Shown: positions 34,101-43,579, counted from the first letter of the stretch. The stretch: 64,000 nucleotides of DNA from Paraburkholderia sp. ZP32-5 (GCF_021390495.1 NZ_JAJEJP010000003.1:1054001-1118000), one strand, 5' to 3'. Notes: generated from the letters alone by a model not told the origin. A program made the numbers and translations.

Positions 34101-34765
34101 CTGGTCGTTAGCTGGGCGCCGTCTGTCAGTGCGATCGACGCATCCCCGCCCCGGCCGACGGCAAGGTAGTCTGTGGTCAAACTCGAACCGCTTCCCGTGA
34201 CCGTCAGGGTGCCCGAATTGAAGCTCAGGAAGCCGACCTCGACGGTGTCCGGAATGACGAGCTGAGCGCCGTTGGAAACGGTCAATCCGCCACTGCCCGA
34301 TCCGTTGACATCGAAGGCGCCGCCAAAGGTACCCGTATTCCAGACCGTACCTGCCCCGCTCAATGTCAGCGTGGAGGCGCCCACGTTCAGGTTCAGCCCG
34401 TTGCCGGAGCCGTTGCCAGTAGCCGTTCCGGTAGGCACCACGGTCCCGCTGGGGGTTGTGACGTTTCCCGACAGCGTAAGGTCCGGAAGGTAGTCGTTAT
34501 TGGTGTTCGCGTCTGTCATCGCACTGGTCAGATCGGACGCCGTGCCCACGGTGTACGACGTCTGCGCGTGCGCCGGACGCACGCCGGCGAACGTGCAGAA
34601 AAGCGCGGCAATCGCCGTCGATAGCATCAGGGAGCGGCTGGAACGCACTCCGATGCCAGGGTATTTCGCGGCGGCACGTCCTTTGTTGTCTCTCGATATG
34701 ACACGTGAATTGCGTGCAGAAACCGTATTTATAGTTTTCGCTGCTTTATTGCAATTTTGTTTCAT
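31193..34765 (-). CDS. Type Va autotransporter with passenger repeats
   Basis: 1,190 aa from the ATG at 34765 (GGGGA upstream), preferred to 34816. An extended 67-residue signal with a basic N-part (SRDNKGRAAAKYPG) ends in RPAHA-Q, as in long autotransporter leaders. The passenger is rich in Gly, Ser, Thr and Asn with beta-helix rungs, and includes three near-identical 68-residue units with DNTYTGGTTISAGTLQLG. About the last 290 residues form the outer-membrane beta-barrel (NGVWGRVSGQNADVDS onward), ending in the classic aromatic terminus GYRYSW. Such proteins act as surface adhesins or in aggregation. No protease or lipase motif was noticed. Confidence 0.93.
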   Translation of the reverse strand: MKQNCNKAAKTINTVSARNSRVISRDNKGRAAAKYPGIGVRSSRSLMLSTAIAALFCTFAGVRPAHAQTSYTVGTASDLTSAMTDANTNNDYLPDLTLSGNVTTPSGTVVPTGTATGNGSGNGLNLNVGASTLTLSGAGTVWNTGTFGGAFDVNGSGSGGLTVSNGAQLVIPDTVEVGFLSFNSGTLTVTGSGSSLTTDYLAVGRGGDASIALTDGAQLTTSNASIGEGPGFTLASNITMLVDGAGTVWNAGNFAAGGATNSVDVTVSNGATIQAVNAGIGVNGTASMLVTGAGSSFADSGVLFIGQTPFGSTPGQGTLIISNGGLVSALGGVVVGADRGTHGTLTVDTNGVLETAALLPGVGDATATFDNGTLRATADSTPNSALIYGFAPDSFILGAGGMVLDSNGFNVTATTIMSGVGALTKQGAGTLTLTDDNTYTGGTTISAGTLQLGNGGTSGSILGNVTDNGTLAFDRSDSVTFGGIVSGTGSVEQIGTGTTILTANNTYTGGTTISAGTLQLGNGGTSGSISGDVTNNGTLAFDRSDNVIFGGIVSGTGSVGQIGTGATILTASNTYTGGTTISAGTLQLGNGGTSGSISGDVTNNGTLAFDRSDSVTFGGTISGTGNVTQTGSGVTVLNAMNTYSGGSSVSDGTLAVGDAAHANATLGAGATTVAAGATLGGYGTVAGAVTNAGTIAVANALPSFAADANGSFTIGGNLVNRGVVDVAAASGRIGNVLTVGGNYSGANGQLVLNTLLNQGGAATRTDRLIVTGNTSGNTTIQVRATGTGVQTVGDGIELVQVDGTSAANSFRLSNVIQSGAYQYLLYQGGTASANDWYLRSMLESSSSSSAASGSVAPSGNVAYRPGAVGYSMTPLLDADYGFTIMGTLNERVGDIASVEAGQANKTGAGNSNGVWGRVSGQNADVDSNNGFSASGQTFFGQFGKDWTLGRGANGGSTHAGVMVTFGSMSATFDDTLRSLNSQLSDATGSVETQAQSIGGYWTKYLPDGTYFDGVGQLTHYYNKYGDIYGDETTQNGFSAGASGEMGKPFLLPGSTGIAIEPQVQLLYQYLHMNAADDGVSPISSTSTNGLRGRVGLRLFRANLQNDGRTAAATPYLTFDVLHDFFSAGQTSVGGTPFDSDPARTWYDVGVGVTTSMGKSSELYVNIKYAHNIGGEYARTVFGQAGYRYSW
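32840..33451 (-). repeat. Three 204-bp in-frame tandem repeats in the autotransporter
   Basis: Three consecutive units of 204 bp, about 90% or more alike by eye, encode 68-residue blocks. The central two differ at only a few codons. The exact multiple of three and the near identity point to recent unequal recombination, so copy number may vary between strains. Confidence 0.85.
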
Positions 34766-35715
34766 GATGTCCCCGATCACCGTTGTGGGCAGTACATTAT
34801 TTCTAATGCAAATCACGCCCTATTTATCGTGCCAACAGGTGCGATATGTATTTCACCATTCCCAGATGATTTCCGCGTTTTCACTATTTTGTCGCGCAAG
34901 GCATCGAGCGCACATCGACGTTAATCTCATCGATCCGCGCGGCGTTATCTTTGATGCCGAGATTTCATCTGTCTGTGGAGCCCCGTTTCGCGCCGCCTGG
35001 CGGCGGCGTTGAGTCTTTCATTTATCTGCCATGCGGATCAACCATGGCTTTGATTTTCTGTGCCAGAAGCGTAGTCTCCGGGCGGGCAAAATGCAATCCT
35101 GATAGTCACGCGCAAGACCAGCCAGTTCCGCTTAACCGGCGCGATGATCAACAATGCCGGAGATTTGCAAAGTCTGTTAATTCTTGTCAAATACTGGCGT
35201 TTGAAGCCAGGCTATCCCACGAACGTTAAATTGCGTCGACGTTTTTGACCACCAGATTCCAGACTGGATCTTCCTTCAACTGAAAGGAGATCGTCATGAA
35301 TACACTTACCGACATATCCTCGTCGTGACCCATCGCAGCCAGCCCCCGTATTAGCTAAGGAATTAGCGCGACAAGCGCCACAAATGCCCCCCTCACACCG
35401 GAATATTCATCCCTGTCATCCGTTTAGTGCACACGCTTCGCCCGCATTCGCGTTAGCCATCGGACGATCCAGTGCTAGCTGTGAATAACGCATGCCACCT
35501 TCGCCGCGCACTCGCTGGCAACGGGGCTATTTCTGCGTGGTTGACGTAATTCGCCCGACTGCTGCCGACGCTGTGCGACCCGCGTTCGAGTCGCAAGACT
35601 GCTGTGCTAGTGTCCGTTTCGCGGACACGGGCGAAATTCGCTTGCGGCGGCCGGCGCGTGATGCGTGCAGCGACAACAGACGCGCCCGCCCCGCGGCATT
35701 CGTGGAGGCGAAGTC
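34766..35715. other. Intergenic region between autotransporter and frameshifted NHL gene
   Basis: 950 bp, AT-richer near 34,790-35,000. It should contain the autotransporter promoter on the left and the promoter of the gene at 35716 on the right. The only notable item is the mini-ORF at 35296. No RNA gene or element end was recognised. Confidence 0.5.
35296..35328 (+). other. Ten-codon mini-ORF with strong Shine-Dalgarno
   Basis: AAAGGAG (35283-35289) lies 6 nt before an ATG that opens MNTLTDISSS and stops at TGA. The ribosome site is among the best in this part of the window. It may be the truncated start of a lost gene, or a leader peptide; no attenuator was seen. Confidence 0.35.
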
Positions 35716-36887
35716 ATGAATCCCCTCATGCAAAGTCTTGCTCCGATGTTCGGCTGGCAACCCTGCCACCGCGTGGCCCGTGGAAAAGGCCGCGCGCTGA
35801 AACGCTTGCTGCTGACCACGCTATATGGCACCAGTGTCGCGCTTTCTCTCGCGGGCAGCGCGATGGCCGATGACCTCACGGCGCTGTTGCCGCCCGCGTC
35901 CATCACGTCATCGACCGTGCCCGCCAACGGTGACCTCAATCCGTATGGTGTCGCGTTCGTGCCCGATGGTTTCCCCGGCTACGGCACGATCGCCACAGGC
36001 GACCTGCTCGTGTCCAATTTCAACAACTCGCAAAGCGCAGGCAACCTGCAGGCACCACCATCGTCAAGATCGTGCCGCATGGCAATCCGGTTACGTTCTT
36101 CCAGGGTCCGGCGCGTCTCGGTCTGAGCACCGCGCTCGGTGTGTTCAGAGCCGGCTTCGTACTGGTCGGCAATGTACCGACCAAGGACGGTACGTCCCCA
36201 ACGGCGGGTTCGCTGCTGGTGATCAATCGAAATGGCAGTCAAATCGCGGAATGGATGCCCGCGGCGGCAAAGATCAACGGTCCCTGGGATCTGACGATCT
36301 TCGATGCGGGCGATCATGCGAAGGTTTTTGTGTCCAACGTGCTGGATGGCACCGTCACGAGGCTCGACGTTAGCATCGACGACGACGGCGTCCATCTGAA
36401 CCGCGCCACGAAGATCGCGTCCGGCTACACGTTTCGCTCCGATCCGTCAGCGCTGGTCCTCGGCCCCACGGGACTTGCCTACGATCCGCAACGCGACGTG
36501 CTGTATGTCGCGTCGACCGCCGACAACGAGATCTTCGCTGTCTCCGGCGCGGGCAGCTCGCAACACGACGGCAGCAAGGGCGTGCTGATTTACGCGGACA
36601 ACAACCATCTGCGCGGCCCGCTTGGAATGGCCCTCGGACCGAACGGCCATCTGTTCGTCGCGAACGGCGACGCGGTCAATGCCGATCCGAAGCATCCGAG
36701 CGAAATCGTCGAATTTACGCCGCAGGGCCGCTTCGTCGCGCAGTTTTCCATCGACCCGGCAGTCGATGGTCCGTTCGGCATCGCGTTCGGGCAGCCCAAG
36801 CATGGGTTTGTGCACTTTGCGGCAGTCGATGACAACACGAACACCGTGACCGTCTGGCGTTTGCCATTCGAGGACGCGGACCACTGA
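35716..36887 (+). pseudogene. Secreted NHL/beta-propeller protein (TIGR03118-like), frameshifted
   Basis: Two overlapping frames together make one protein. The first (from 35716) has an export signal ending in SAMA-D and reads NPYGVAFVPDGFPGYGTIATGDLLVSNFNNS. It loses homology at about 36051. The second frame continues TTIVKIVPHGNPVTFFQG through GPTGLAYDPQRDVLYVAST and GPLGMALGPNGHLFVANGD to DADH at 36887. Adding one G at the GG of 36051-36052 would restore QGTTIVKIVP, so a single-base deletion explains the break. The intact product would be a periplasmic beta-propeller of about 390 residues. It could be a real pseudogene or an assembly error. Confidence 0.8.
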
Positions 36888-37283
36888 GGTGTCACTCCGC
36901 ACGCAGCGCATCACGCGATAAAGGTGCGCGCGTGCGGTTTTTCTGCGGGGATGCGCCGAAGCCCTGCTCCCCCGCTCCGCGACAGCACACCCGCAAGCAT
37001 TTCGCGCCGCCATTCCCGTTGCAATTCCCGATGCAATTCACATTGCTGCCGTCGCCCGATCGCGATGCGATCCCCGTATCGGCCTGAAATTGTGAGATTG
37101 CGTAACAGGCAGCTTGCGAACTTCAATATGTCACCTTCGCGCGGTACCAATTTACTTGCGACACATCGTGCCATGGCTATATGCGATCAGCATCTGCCAT
37201 GGAGGACCCGCGCCGGCCCAGATCATCGACGTCCGGTGTGCACGCTGAACTTTCCGCAAAAAGATATTTGCGAGAGCGCGAAA
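36888..37283. other. Leader region of vgrG
   Basis: 396 bp before the vgrG start. An in-frame extension of vgrG from 36924 exists, but its Arg/Cys/Ser-rich translation is unlike VgrG proteins and is rejected. Repeated GCAATTCC/GCAATTC stretches near 37,020 are the only feature noted. Confidence 0.5.
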
Positions 37284-40061
37284 ATGAACCTGTCTGATCT
37301 GTCTCAAGCCATCAGTGGCGGCGTGATCCAGAGTAACCGTCTGCTCAAGGCGGATATACCTGTCTTGCCCGACAACACGCTGTTGCCGCAGCGCGCCGTC
37401 ACGTATGCCGAGCTCGGCCGCGACTTCAATGTCGCGATCGATCTCGCGTCGTCGACAAGCGACCTCGAACTCAAGAAGTTGATGTCGCAATCGATGACGC
37501 TGTGGATCCAGCAGGCCGACGGCTCATACCTGCCGCTGAACGGCTACATCCAGTCGGCGCGATGCCTCGGCACGGACGGCGAGACGACCAGCTATCAGGT
37601 CACCTTCACCTCATGGCTGCACTATCTGCGGCTGCGCCGCGACATGCGCATCTGGCAGGACAAGGCGGTCGATGCGGTGCTCACCGATCTCTTCAATGAA
37701 CATCCGCAGGCGAAGGGCCGCTTCGAGTTCGCGCTGACGAAAACGCTGCCGTCACGTTCGTACATCCGGCAGAGCGAAACCGACTGGAATTTCGCTCACC
37801 GCTTGATGGAGGAGGAAGGACTGTTCGGCTTCTGGCGACATGCTTCCGACGGAAAATCGCACACGTTCGTCATCACCGACAATCTTCAGTCTGTCGATTC
37901 GATCGCGCCGGTGCGCTATTACCGGTCGGACGTGAGCGCCAGCGGCACCGACGTCGACGCGCTGAGCCTGTGGGCCGGCTCGCGCACGCTGCAAAGCGCC
38001 GCCTACGCGACGCGCACGTTCGACTACAAGAACCCGTCGTTGCCGACGAACCCGAAGGGCACGCTAGTCAAGGCGAGGCCGGATCAGGGCGATCTGCCGT
38101 CGCAGGCGGAAGTGTACGAATACACCGGCGCTTATACGTTTCCGAAGAGCGAGCGCGGCGATCACCTGTCGACGATCCGCATCGAAGAGTGGGAGTCGCG
38201 TGCGAAGCGCTTCTTCGGCATCGGTGGTGTGCGCGCGATCGACGCCGGACGTGCGTTCGAACTGACCGGTCATCCGGAGCATGACCGCGATGCTGAAGAG
38301 CAGCGGAAATTCGTGGCGATCAAGGTATGGCGCTACATCGAGAACAATCTTCCCGTCTCCGACCACGCGCCGATCTACCCGTACAGCCTGAAAAAGCAGT
38401 TGCAGCAGGCGCAGGCGGAACGAAGCGACGACGACTCGCTGAACGTCCCGCACGCCGACGGCAGCACCGGCTTCTATCTGGTCGAGATCGAGGCACAGCG
38501 CACCACCGTGCCGTATCGCAGCCCGTTCGAACACACGAAGCCTGTCGTGCATCTCGAGACGGCCATCGTCGTGGGTCCGAAGGGCGAAGAGGTCTACACC
38601 GACGAGCTGAACCGGATCAAGATCTTCTTCATGTGGGATCGGCAGAACCCCGGTGATGAAAGCGCGTCGTGCTGGGTGCGGACCGCGCAGTCGGACACAG
38701 GAGCCGGATACGGCGGCGTTCACGTGCCGCGGGTGGGCGAGGAAGTGCTGATCGGCTATGTCGGTGGCGATTGCGATCGCCCCATCGTGCTGCATCGGCT
38801 CTACAACGGCAAGGTGCAGCCGGCGTGGCACTCGCACGGCATTTTCTCGGGCTTCAAATCAAAGGAATACAACGGCTCGAACTACAGTCAATTCGTGCTC
38901 GACGACGCGACGGGCCAGACTCGTACGCAGTTGCTCAACAGTGGTGCCGACGGCGTTTCGTTACTGCACCTTGGGTACCTGATCGACCAGGGCGGGAACT
39001 CGCGCGGCGGCTATCTCGGCTCCGGCTTCGATCTGAAAACGGATTCGTGGGGCGCGGTGCGCGCGAATCTCGGCATGTATGTGAGCACGCATGCGAAGCC
39101 GGCCAGCAGCCAGCCGCTCGATGCGCAAGAAGCGCAGCAGCAGATGGTCAATTCGGAAAGCCTGCTGTCGACGCTGTCGGACGCGAGCGAGCAGTTACAG
39201 GCCGAGTCGCTCAAACCCGGCCACGATGCGCTCAAGGACTTCGCCGACGCGACGCAGCACAGTGTGGCGGGCTCGACGGCGGCCGGCCTCACCGCGGGCG
39301 GAGGGACCGGCAACGCCAATGCATTCCAGAAGCCGATCATGCTGCTCGCCAGTCCGGCCGGCATCGGGCTGTCATCGAAAGATTCCATTCATGCGGGCGC
39401 GGATCGTCACATCAACGTGGCGAGTGGCATGAGCACGTTCCTCGCGGCGGGCAAGTCGCTTGTGGCCGGCGCGGTCGAGAAGATCAGCCTGTTCGCGCAG
39501 AACGCGGGGGTCAAGGTATTTGCCGGCAAGGGGCCCGTGCAGATCCAGGCGCAGGACGACAACATCGAGGCGATCGCGCAGCAGGTGATCAAGCTGCTCG
39601 CGATCAAGGGAAACATCGAAATCGCCGCTCAGGAAGGCATCAAATTGTCGTCGGGCGGCGCGACGATCGAGATCAAGGGCGGCGACATCAATGTTCACGC
39701 GCCCGGCAAGCTCGATTTCAAGGGCACGCAGCACAGCTTCGCGGGTCCTGTCAGCGAGCCCTATCCGTTGCAGCCGTTCAAGCCGCCGTATCAGGCGCAG
39801 TACGTTCTGAAGAGCACGGCCGATGGCGCGCCGCTTGTCCAGCATCCGTACCAGATGCAGTTGCCTTCGGGACGCACGCTCGCCGGCCATACCAACGATC
39901 TGGGCGAAACGATGCCGGTGTACACGCCGAGCGCGCAGGGCGTCAATCTCAAGGCGCTGCAGCAGGACAAGGTCGATACGCAGCCGTGGCAGTTTGCAGG
40001 CGGCGGGCAGCCGGATATCTGGGCGGACTACAAGACGGACGTGAATGAAGGCAGCGCGTGA
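37284..40061 (+). CDS. vgrG: Type VI secretion spike protein VgrG with DUF2345 extension
   Basis: 925 aa from the ATG at 37284 (MNLSDLSQAI; GAGAG upstream). The gp27-like base region has SETDWNFAHRLMEEEGLFGFW. The gp5-like OB region follows with RIKIFFMWDRQNPGDESASCWVRTAQ and GYGGVHVPRVGEEVLIGYVGGDCDRPIV. A long C-terminal beta-helix/DUF2345 region (KPIMLLASPAGIGLSSKDS through VHAPGKLDFKGTQHSFAGP) ends in about 100 residues that may bind cargo. VgrG trimers tip the type VI needle and carry effectors. No other structural T6SS genes are in the window, so this is an orphan vgrG; the next gene is a likely effector, 54 bp downstream. Confidence 0.96.
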   Translation: MNLSDLSQAISGGVIQSNRLLKADIPVLPDNTLLPQRAVTYAELGRDFNVAIDLASSTSDLELKKLMSQSMTLWIQQADGSYLPLNGYIQSARCLGTDGETTSYQVTFTSWLHYLRLRRDMRIWQDKAVDAVLTDLFNEHPQAKGRFEFALTKTLPSRSYIRQSETDWNFAHRLMEEEGLFGFWRHASDGKSHTFVITDNLQSVDSIAPVRYYRSDVSASGTDVDALSLWAGSRTLQSAAYATRTFDYKNPSLPTNPKGTLVKARPDQGDLPSQAEVYEYTGAYTFPKSERGDHLSTIRIEEWESRAKRFFGIGGVRAIDAGRAFELTGHPEHDRDAEEQRKFVAIKVWRYIENNLPVSDHAPIYPYSLKKQLQQAQAERSDDDSLNVPHADGSTGFYLVEIEAQRTTVPYRSPFEHTKPVVHLETAIVVGPKGEEVYTDELNRIKIFFMWDRQNPGDESASCWVRTAQSDTGAGYGGVHVPRVGEEVLIGYVGGDCDRPIVLHRLYNGKVQPAWHSHGIFSGFKSKEYNGSNYSQFVLDDATGQTRTQLLNSGADGVSLLHLGYLIDQGGNSRGGYLGSGFDLKTDSWGAVRANLGMYVSTHAKPASSQPLDAQEAQQQMVNSESLLSTLSDASEQLQAESLKPGHDALKDFADATQHSVAGSTAAGLTAGGGTGNANAFQKPIMLLASPAGIGLSSKDSIHAGADRHINVASGMSTFLAAGKSLVAGAVEKISLFAQNAGVKVFAGKGPVQIQAQDDNIEAIAQQVIKLLAIKGNIEIAAQEGIKLSSGGATIEIKGGDINVHAPGKLDFKGTQHSFAGPVSEPYPLQPFKPPYQAQYVLKSTADGAPLVQHPYQMQLPSGRTLAGHTNDLGETMPVYTPSAQGVNLKALQQDKVDTQPWQFAGGGQPDIWADYKTDVNEGSA

Positions 40062-40115
40062 GCGCCGGCGACGCGTGAACGAAGGCGACACAAGGCCAAT
40101 GAACGGGGGAATGCC

Positions 40116-41354
40116 ATGAGTGGAACGCTTCAACCTGCTGGAAGCTGCGAAACGATTCGGGAACGCGTTCCCGAATACGCTGCATTGCCGCCGGGAACGA
40201 AAGGCTACCTGCAGGAAAAGATCGAGTTTGCGTTGAAAACGCCGAAGGTGATTCCGGTCAAGCTGCGCGATGGCTCGATCGTCTATCGGATGATGATGCA
40301 GGCCGCGATGAGTGCGCCGATGATCGCCCAGGAAGTGGCGGCCGGATGGCTGTTCGAGTACAAGGCCGAGGTCAGCTTCGACATGTCTCCCTCTGTGTCG
40401 ACGGGTGGCCTCGCTGCGCCGATACCGTTCCTCAGCAACGTCAAACCTCATGGGACCGAGCGGCGGCGCAGCCTGAACCCGTTTCCACCGGGAGGCATAC
40501 CGGGGCTTCTTCGGCGTCCCGATGTGATCATCGCAAAGAGCAGCGCCATTCTTTGGCCGGGTCGCGGCACCGTCGATCGGGAAGGCGGAGCACACGTCGA
40601 CAATATGCTGCGGCTCGTGGAGGTCAAGTTTCCCGGCGATAACTGGGGAGCCGGCCAGGAGGAAGCGTACCGCGCGATTGCTGGCGACTTCAAAACACGC
40701 ATGACGGTCATCGATGTGACGGACTGCAACGGCGATCTGCAGAGAGTGCCAGTACCCGCCCCCATCCCGGCGCCGAAGACCGAGGATGAGAAGCAGCGTC
40801 TGAGAGCGCCCGTTCGCACCGTGCCGGCGATTCCCCAGCCCGTCTGGTACGAGGACTGGTGGCAAAAGGCCGGGGATGCTGTCACCGCGATCTGGGACTC
40901 GGTCGAGCACGGTTATGCGTACGTGTCGGCGGAAACCAGCGCGTTCCTGCATCAGCATGCGCCGTGGCTCTTCACCGCGGGACACTGGATCGCCGACAAG
41001 GCGAGCGCGACGTGGACCTATGTCAGCGAAGAAGGCAAGGTACTCTACAAATATACGGCCGCGCAGTTGAAAGCCGCATGGGAGGAAATCGTGCGGCTGA
41101 CCGATCTGACGTGGCAGGTTCTCAAACAGATCGACTGGGCGCAGGTCGGTCTGACGGTACTTAAAGGTATCGGCAAGGCAGTGCTGTTCGTCGTGACGAT
41201 CGTGGTTGCCGCCGTTGTTATCATCGTGCTCCTGCCCGAGGAATTGCTGGCGGCGCTTGCCGCGCTGGTCGCGATGATCGCCACCGCGTCGGTTGAAGCG
41301 CTCGCGGGCCTTGCTACGGCAATCGGCGTCAGCGCGGCGGCGCAGGCGGCCTGA
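40116..41354 (+). CDS. Predicted type VI effector with VRR-NUC/PD-(D/E)xK-like nuclease domain
   Basis: 412 aa. Residues 131-190 hold a restriction-endonuclease-fold pattern: RRPDVI (Asp136), then RLVEVKFPGD (Glu169 and Lys171) and Gln181 in GAGQEEAYRAIAG. This order fits VRR-NUC-type toxins. The C-terminus has strongly hydrophobic stretches (about 345-412, VLFVVTIVVAAVVIIVLL and an Ala-rich segment) that could insert in a membrane to help entry. The gene lies directly between vgrG and a DUF3396 immunity-type gene, the classic cargo position. Predicted role: DNA damage in rival cells after type VI delivery. Family choice between VRR-NUC and other REase-fold toxins is tentative. Confidence 0.8.
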   Translation: MSGTLQPAGSCETIRERVPEYAALPPGTKGYLQEKIEFALKTPKVIPVKLRDGSIVYRMMMQAAMSAPMIAQEVAAGWLFEYKAEVSFDMSPSVSTGGLAAPIPFLSNVKPHGTERRRSLNPFPPGGIPGLLRRPDVIIAKSSAILWPGRGTVDREGGAHVDNMLRLVEVKFPGDNWGAGQEEAYRAIAGDFKTRMTVIDVTDCNGDLQRVPVPAPIPAPKTEDEKQRLRAPVRTVPAIPQPVWYEDWWQKAGDAVTAIWDSVEHGYAYVSAETSAFLHQHAPWLFTAGHWIADKASATWTYVSEEGKVLYKYTAAQLKAAWEEIVRLTDLTWQVLKQIDWAQVGLTVLKGIGKAVLFVVTIVVAAVVIIVLLPEELLAALAALVAMIATASVEALAGLATAIGVSAAAQAA

Positions 41355-41422
41355 GTTTGACCGCGCTTTGACCGCACGCTCGACATTCCACTTACACAAA
41401 ACCACACGACAGGCATAGCTCC

Positions 41423-42757
41423 ATGACTCTTCGCGATTCCACTCCCGTGCTGACTCCGCTACAGGCACTGTCCCGCTACCGCGAAGACCTGGGAGTCCGG
41501 CTGGCCGACAATCGCATGGGTGTGGTGCCGGGGGTCATAGGCACCGTGTTTTTCGAACGCGGCTCACAGCCCGAAGTGCGGCAAGCAATCCTTGCCTGCT
41601 TCGACCGGTTCGACGAACTGTTCGGCGAACATCTGAAGGGCGGCAAGGATGCGGACCTCGGGAAATTCTCGAAGCGCAACGCCGCGGGCGTGGAGAAAAT
41701 CCGCCGGGCGATCACCGATACGCCGTCGTATTCGCAGGTCAGCGTGTTGCGTTCGAGCGCAACCGATCAGGACACGGCCGCGGACTACAACATCCAGACG
41801 TTGACCGGCATCGCGATACCGCAGGACTACGTGTCGCCAACCGGGCGTCTGAGAGTGCCGAAGGGCAAAGAGTCGGGTCTGTCGTTGCTGAAATTCAATG
41901 TGCCGATGGAGCTCGTCACGACCGACGAGGGGCTCGCGCAATACGAGACATTCCTGCGCTTCGTATGCGAGAAGCTCGTGGTGCGAGGCGGATACGGCGG
42001 ACTTGCTCCGGTCCTCGCGTTCAGCTATCACCGCTACATGCCGCAGGAATGGGCGCTCGCGTCACGCTTCAGCGGGCTGGAAATCGACAGCACCGCGCAC
42101 CTGCAAAGCCGTGAATATGACCCGGTCTCTTACGAGGGCGAATCGACCGACGACATGACGGCCGTGTACGAAGACCTGCGCCCGGGCGCCAAGGTGGGCC
42201 GCTGGGGGTTCATCAAAGGTGTGAACTGGTACACGATACTCGGCGAACTGTTTATCGAACGCCTCGGCGGCGAGGCCGCGATTCGGGCCAGGCTCGATCG
42301 CGCGGATATCGGCGTCGAACGCGTCAATGCGTGCCTGTTGATTCGGGCTGGCGAGTTCCCTCGCCTCGGCGCTCCCGAAGAGGGCCTGCCGGAGCCCTAC
42401 GTTTTTGTGAACGGCGTGCTGCGTGTGCTGCGCGACCCGAAACCCGATGCGCTGCACACTCATATTCCGGATTTGCCGAGTGCGGACGCGAAGAATGCGC
42501 GCGCGTGGGTCGCTCGATTTGATCTGCCGGATGCGCCGGCGTTGCGGGAGATTCCGGCGATCGTTCCTCAACCGGACAGGCATGAACGCACTCGGCAGAA
42601 TGTTGCCGGCGGTAGCCCGTGCCCGGAGGCGGGCTGGTGGCAGACGCCGGCGAAGAAAGGGAGTCGACGGTACTTCAATGTTGGCGAGATCATGCCGGTC
42701 ATTGAGGGAAGTGCGTGGGGGGCGACGGTGTGGCAGTGGTCGCCAGGGGAGAGTTGA
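41423..42757 (+). CDS. Type VI immunity-type protein, DUF3396 family
   Basis: 444 aa, no signal peptide. The body from GVVPGVIGTVFFERGS through SFSYHRYMPQEWALASRFSGLEID-like text to GRWGFIKGVNWYTILGELFIERLGG is typical of DUF3396 proteins, which accompany type VI effectors. The C-terminal GSPCPEAGWWQTPAKKGSRRYFNVGEIMPVIE is a module often seen fused to such proteins. It starts 68 bp after the nuclease gene, so it probably neutralises that nuclease in the producing cell. Direct binding is inferred from position and family. The 3' end is followed by about 800 bp without a gene. Confidence 0.82.
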   Translation: MTLRDSTPVLTPLQALSRYREDLGVRLADNRMGVVPGVIGTVFFERGSQPEVRQAILACFDRFDELFGEHLKGGKDADLGKFSKRNAAGVEKIRRAITDTPSYSQVSVLRSSATDQDTAADYNIQTLTGIAIPQDYVSPTGRLRVPKGKESGLSLLKFNVPMELVTTDEGLAQYETFLRFVCEKLVVRGGYGGLAPVLAFSYHRYMPQEWALASRFSGLEIDSTAHLQSREYDPVSYEGESTDDMTAVYEDLRPGAKVGRWGFIKGVNWYTILGELFIERLGGEAAIRARLDRADIGVERVNACLLIRAGEFPRLGAPEEGLPEPYVFVNGVLRVLRDPKPDALHTHIPDLPSADAKNARAWVARFDLPDAPALREIPAIVPQPDRHERTRQNVAGGSPCPEAGWWQTPAKKGSRRYFNVGEIMPVIEGSAWGATVWQWSPGES

Positions 42758-43579
42758 GGATGGCGGCGGTGTGGGGGTGAGGTGGAAAAACAACGTCATT
42801 CGCGTTGATGATGCGGCGGATCATGGCGGTGGTTTCGTAGCTTCGTAGTGGGACACCGATGATTTTGAGGTTGGCACGGTTTCTGTCGCGCGAGTCGGTG
42901 ACACCTGCCCTGCGCGCTTTCTGGACGTCAGCCGTGCGAACACCGATAACGCGTGTTTGCGTGCAGTCAAAGGTGCATTCAACATCTCGCCGGTTAGCAA
43001 ATGGTTTTGCTTTCTTGCGGGGCGCGCGGCCGAAGGCGGCTAATTTCTGCCGCTCGGCTGGGTCATGCAGTGGGGGCACAGCTTCAGCGCGGACGCTCTC
43101 CGATCCAGGCGCCACTGCGTGAAGGTCGTCCGCTCACTCGATGCGCCCGCTCCCCCGTTTATGCCGCACCTTACCGGCTTGACGCACCGGTGCCCGGTCT
43201 CCCTCAGGGTTCGAGTTGCCACCTCAGTATCGGATGAGTCGCCTCCGTAGGCATCGCCCACACGCCGTGCGGACCAAAATCATATGACACTGCGTCCCCA
43301 GACCGAGCGTGGCGATCGGTGCGGTTGCGCGCCGCATGCAAAAGGGCACCGCCCCATTACGGCCGGTCAGGTCCTTCACGACAAAAAACAGAACTTCGCG
43401 AACAGCCTTCATCGCTGAATAACACTGCCGGTTGGATCGCGCCAATCAGTAGAGTGTTTTCGACGAACCGGCTTTCGCGTCCCACCATCGACTTATTCTT
43501 AGGCGAGATCTTTTCGATTTCCTGGCGGCCGGTGCCTGCAAACACTTAGAACATGGACATGCCGCCCGGAGGCCAAGCC
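42758..43579. other. Long gap after the immunity gene
   Basis: About 820 bp. No recognisable product is found on either strand; the frames are short, Arg-rich and mutually overlapping. It may hold decayed DNA at the edge of the effector cluster and, at its end, the promoter of the acyltransferase gene. Confidence 0.5.

Noticed and set aside
36924..37283. 120-residue N-terminal extension of VgrG
   Set aside because: Its composition (Arg, Cys, Ser) is unlike any VgrG; the ATG at 37284 opens an appropriate N-terminus.
39372..41468. 698-codon minus-strand frame opposite vgrG and the nuclease gene
   Set aside because: It spans two genes on the other strand, has Arg/His-rich composition and no motif. 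It is a shadow of the real coding strand.
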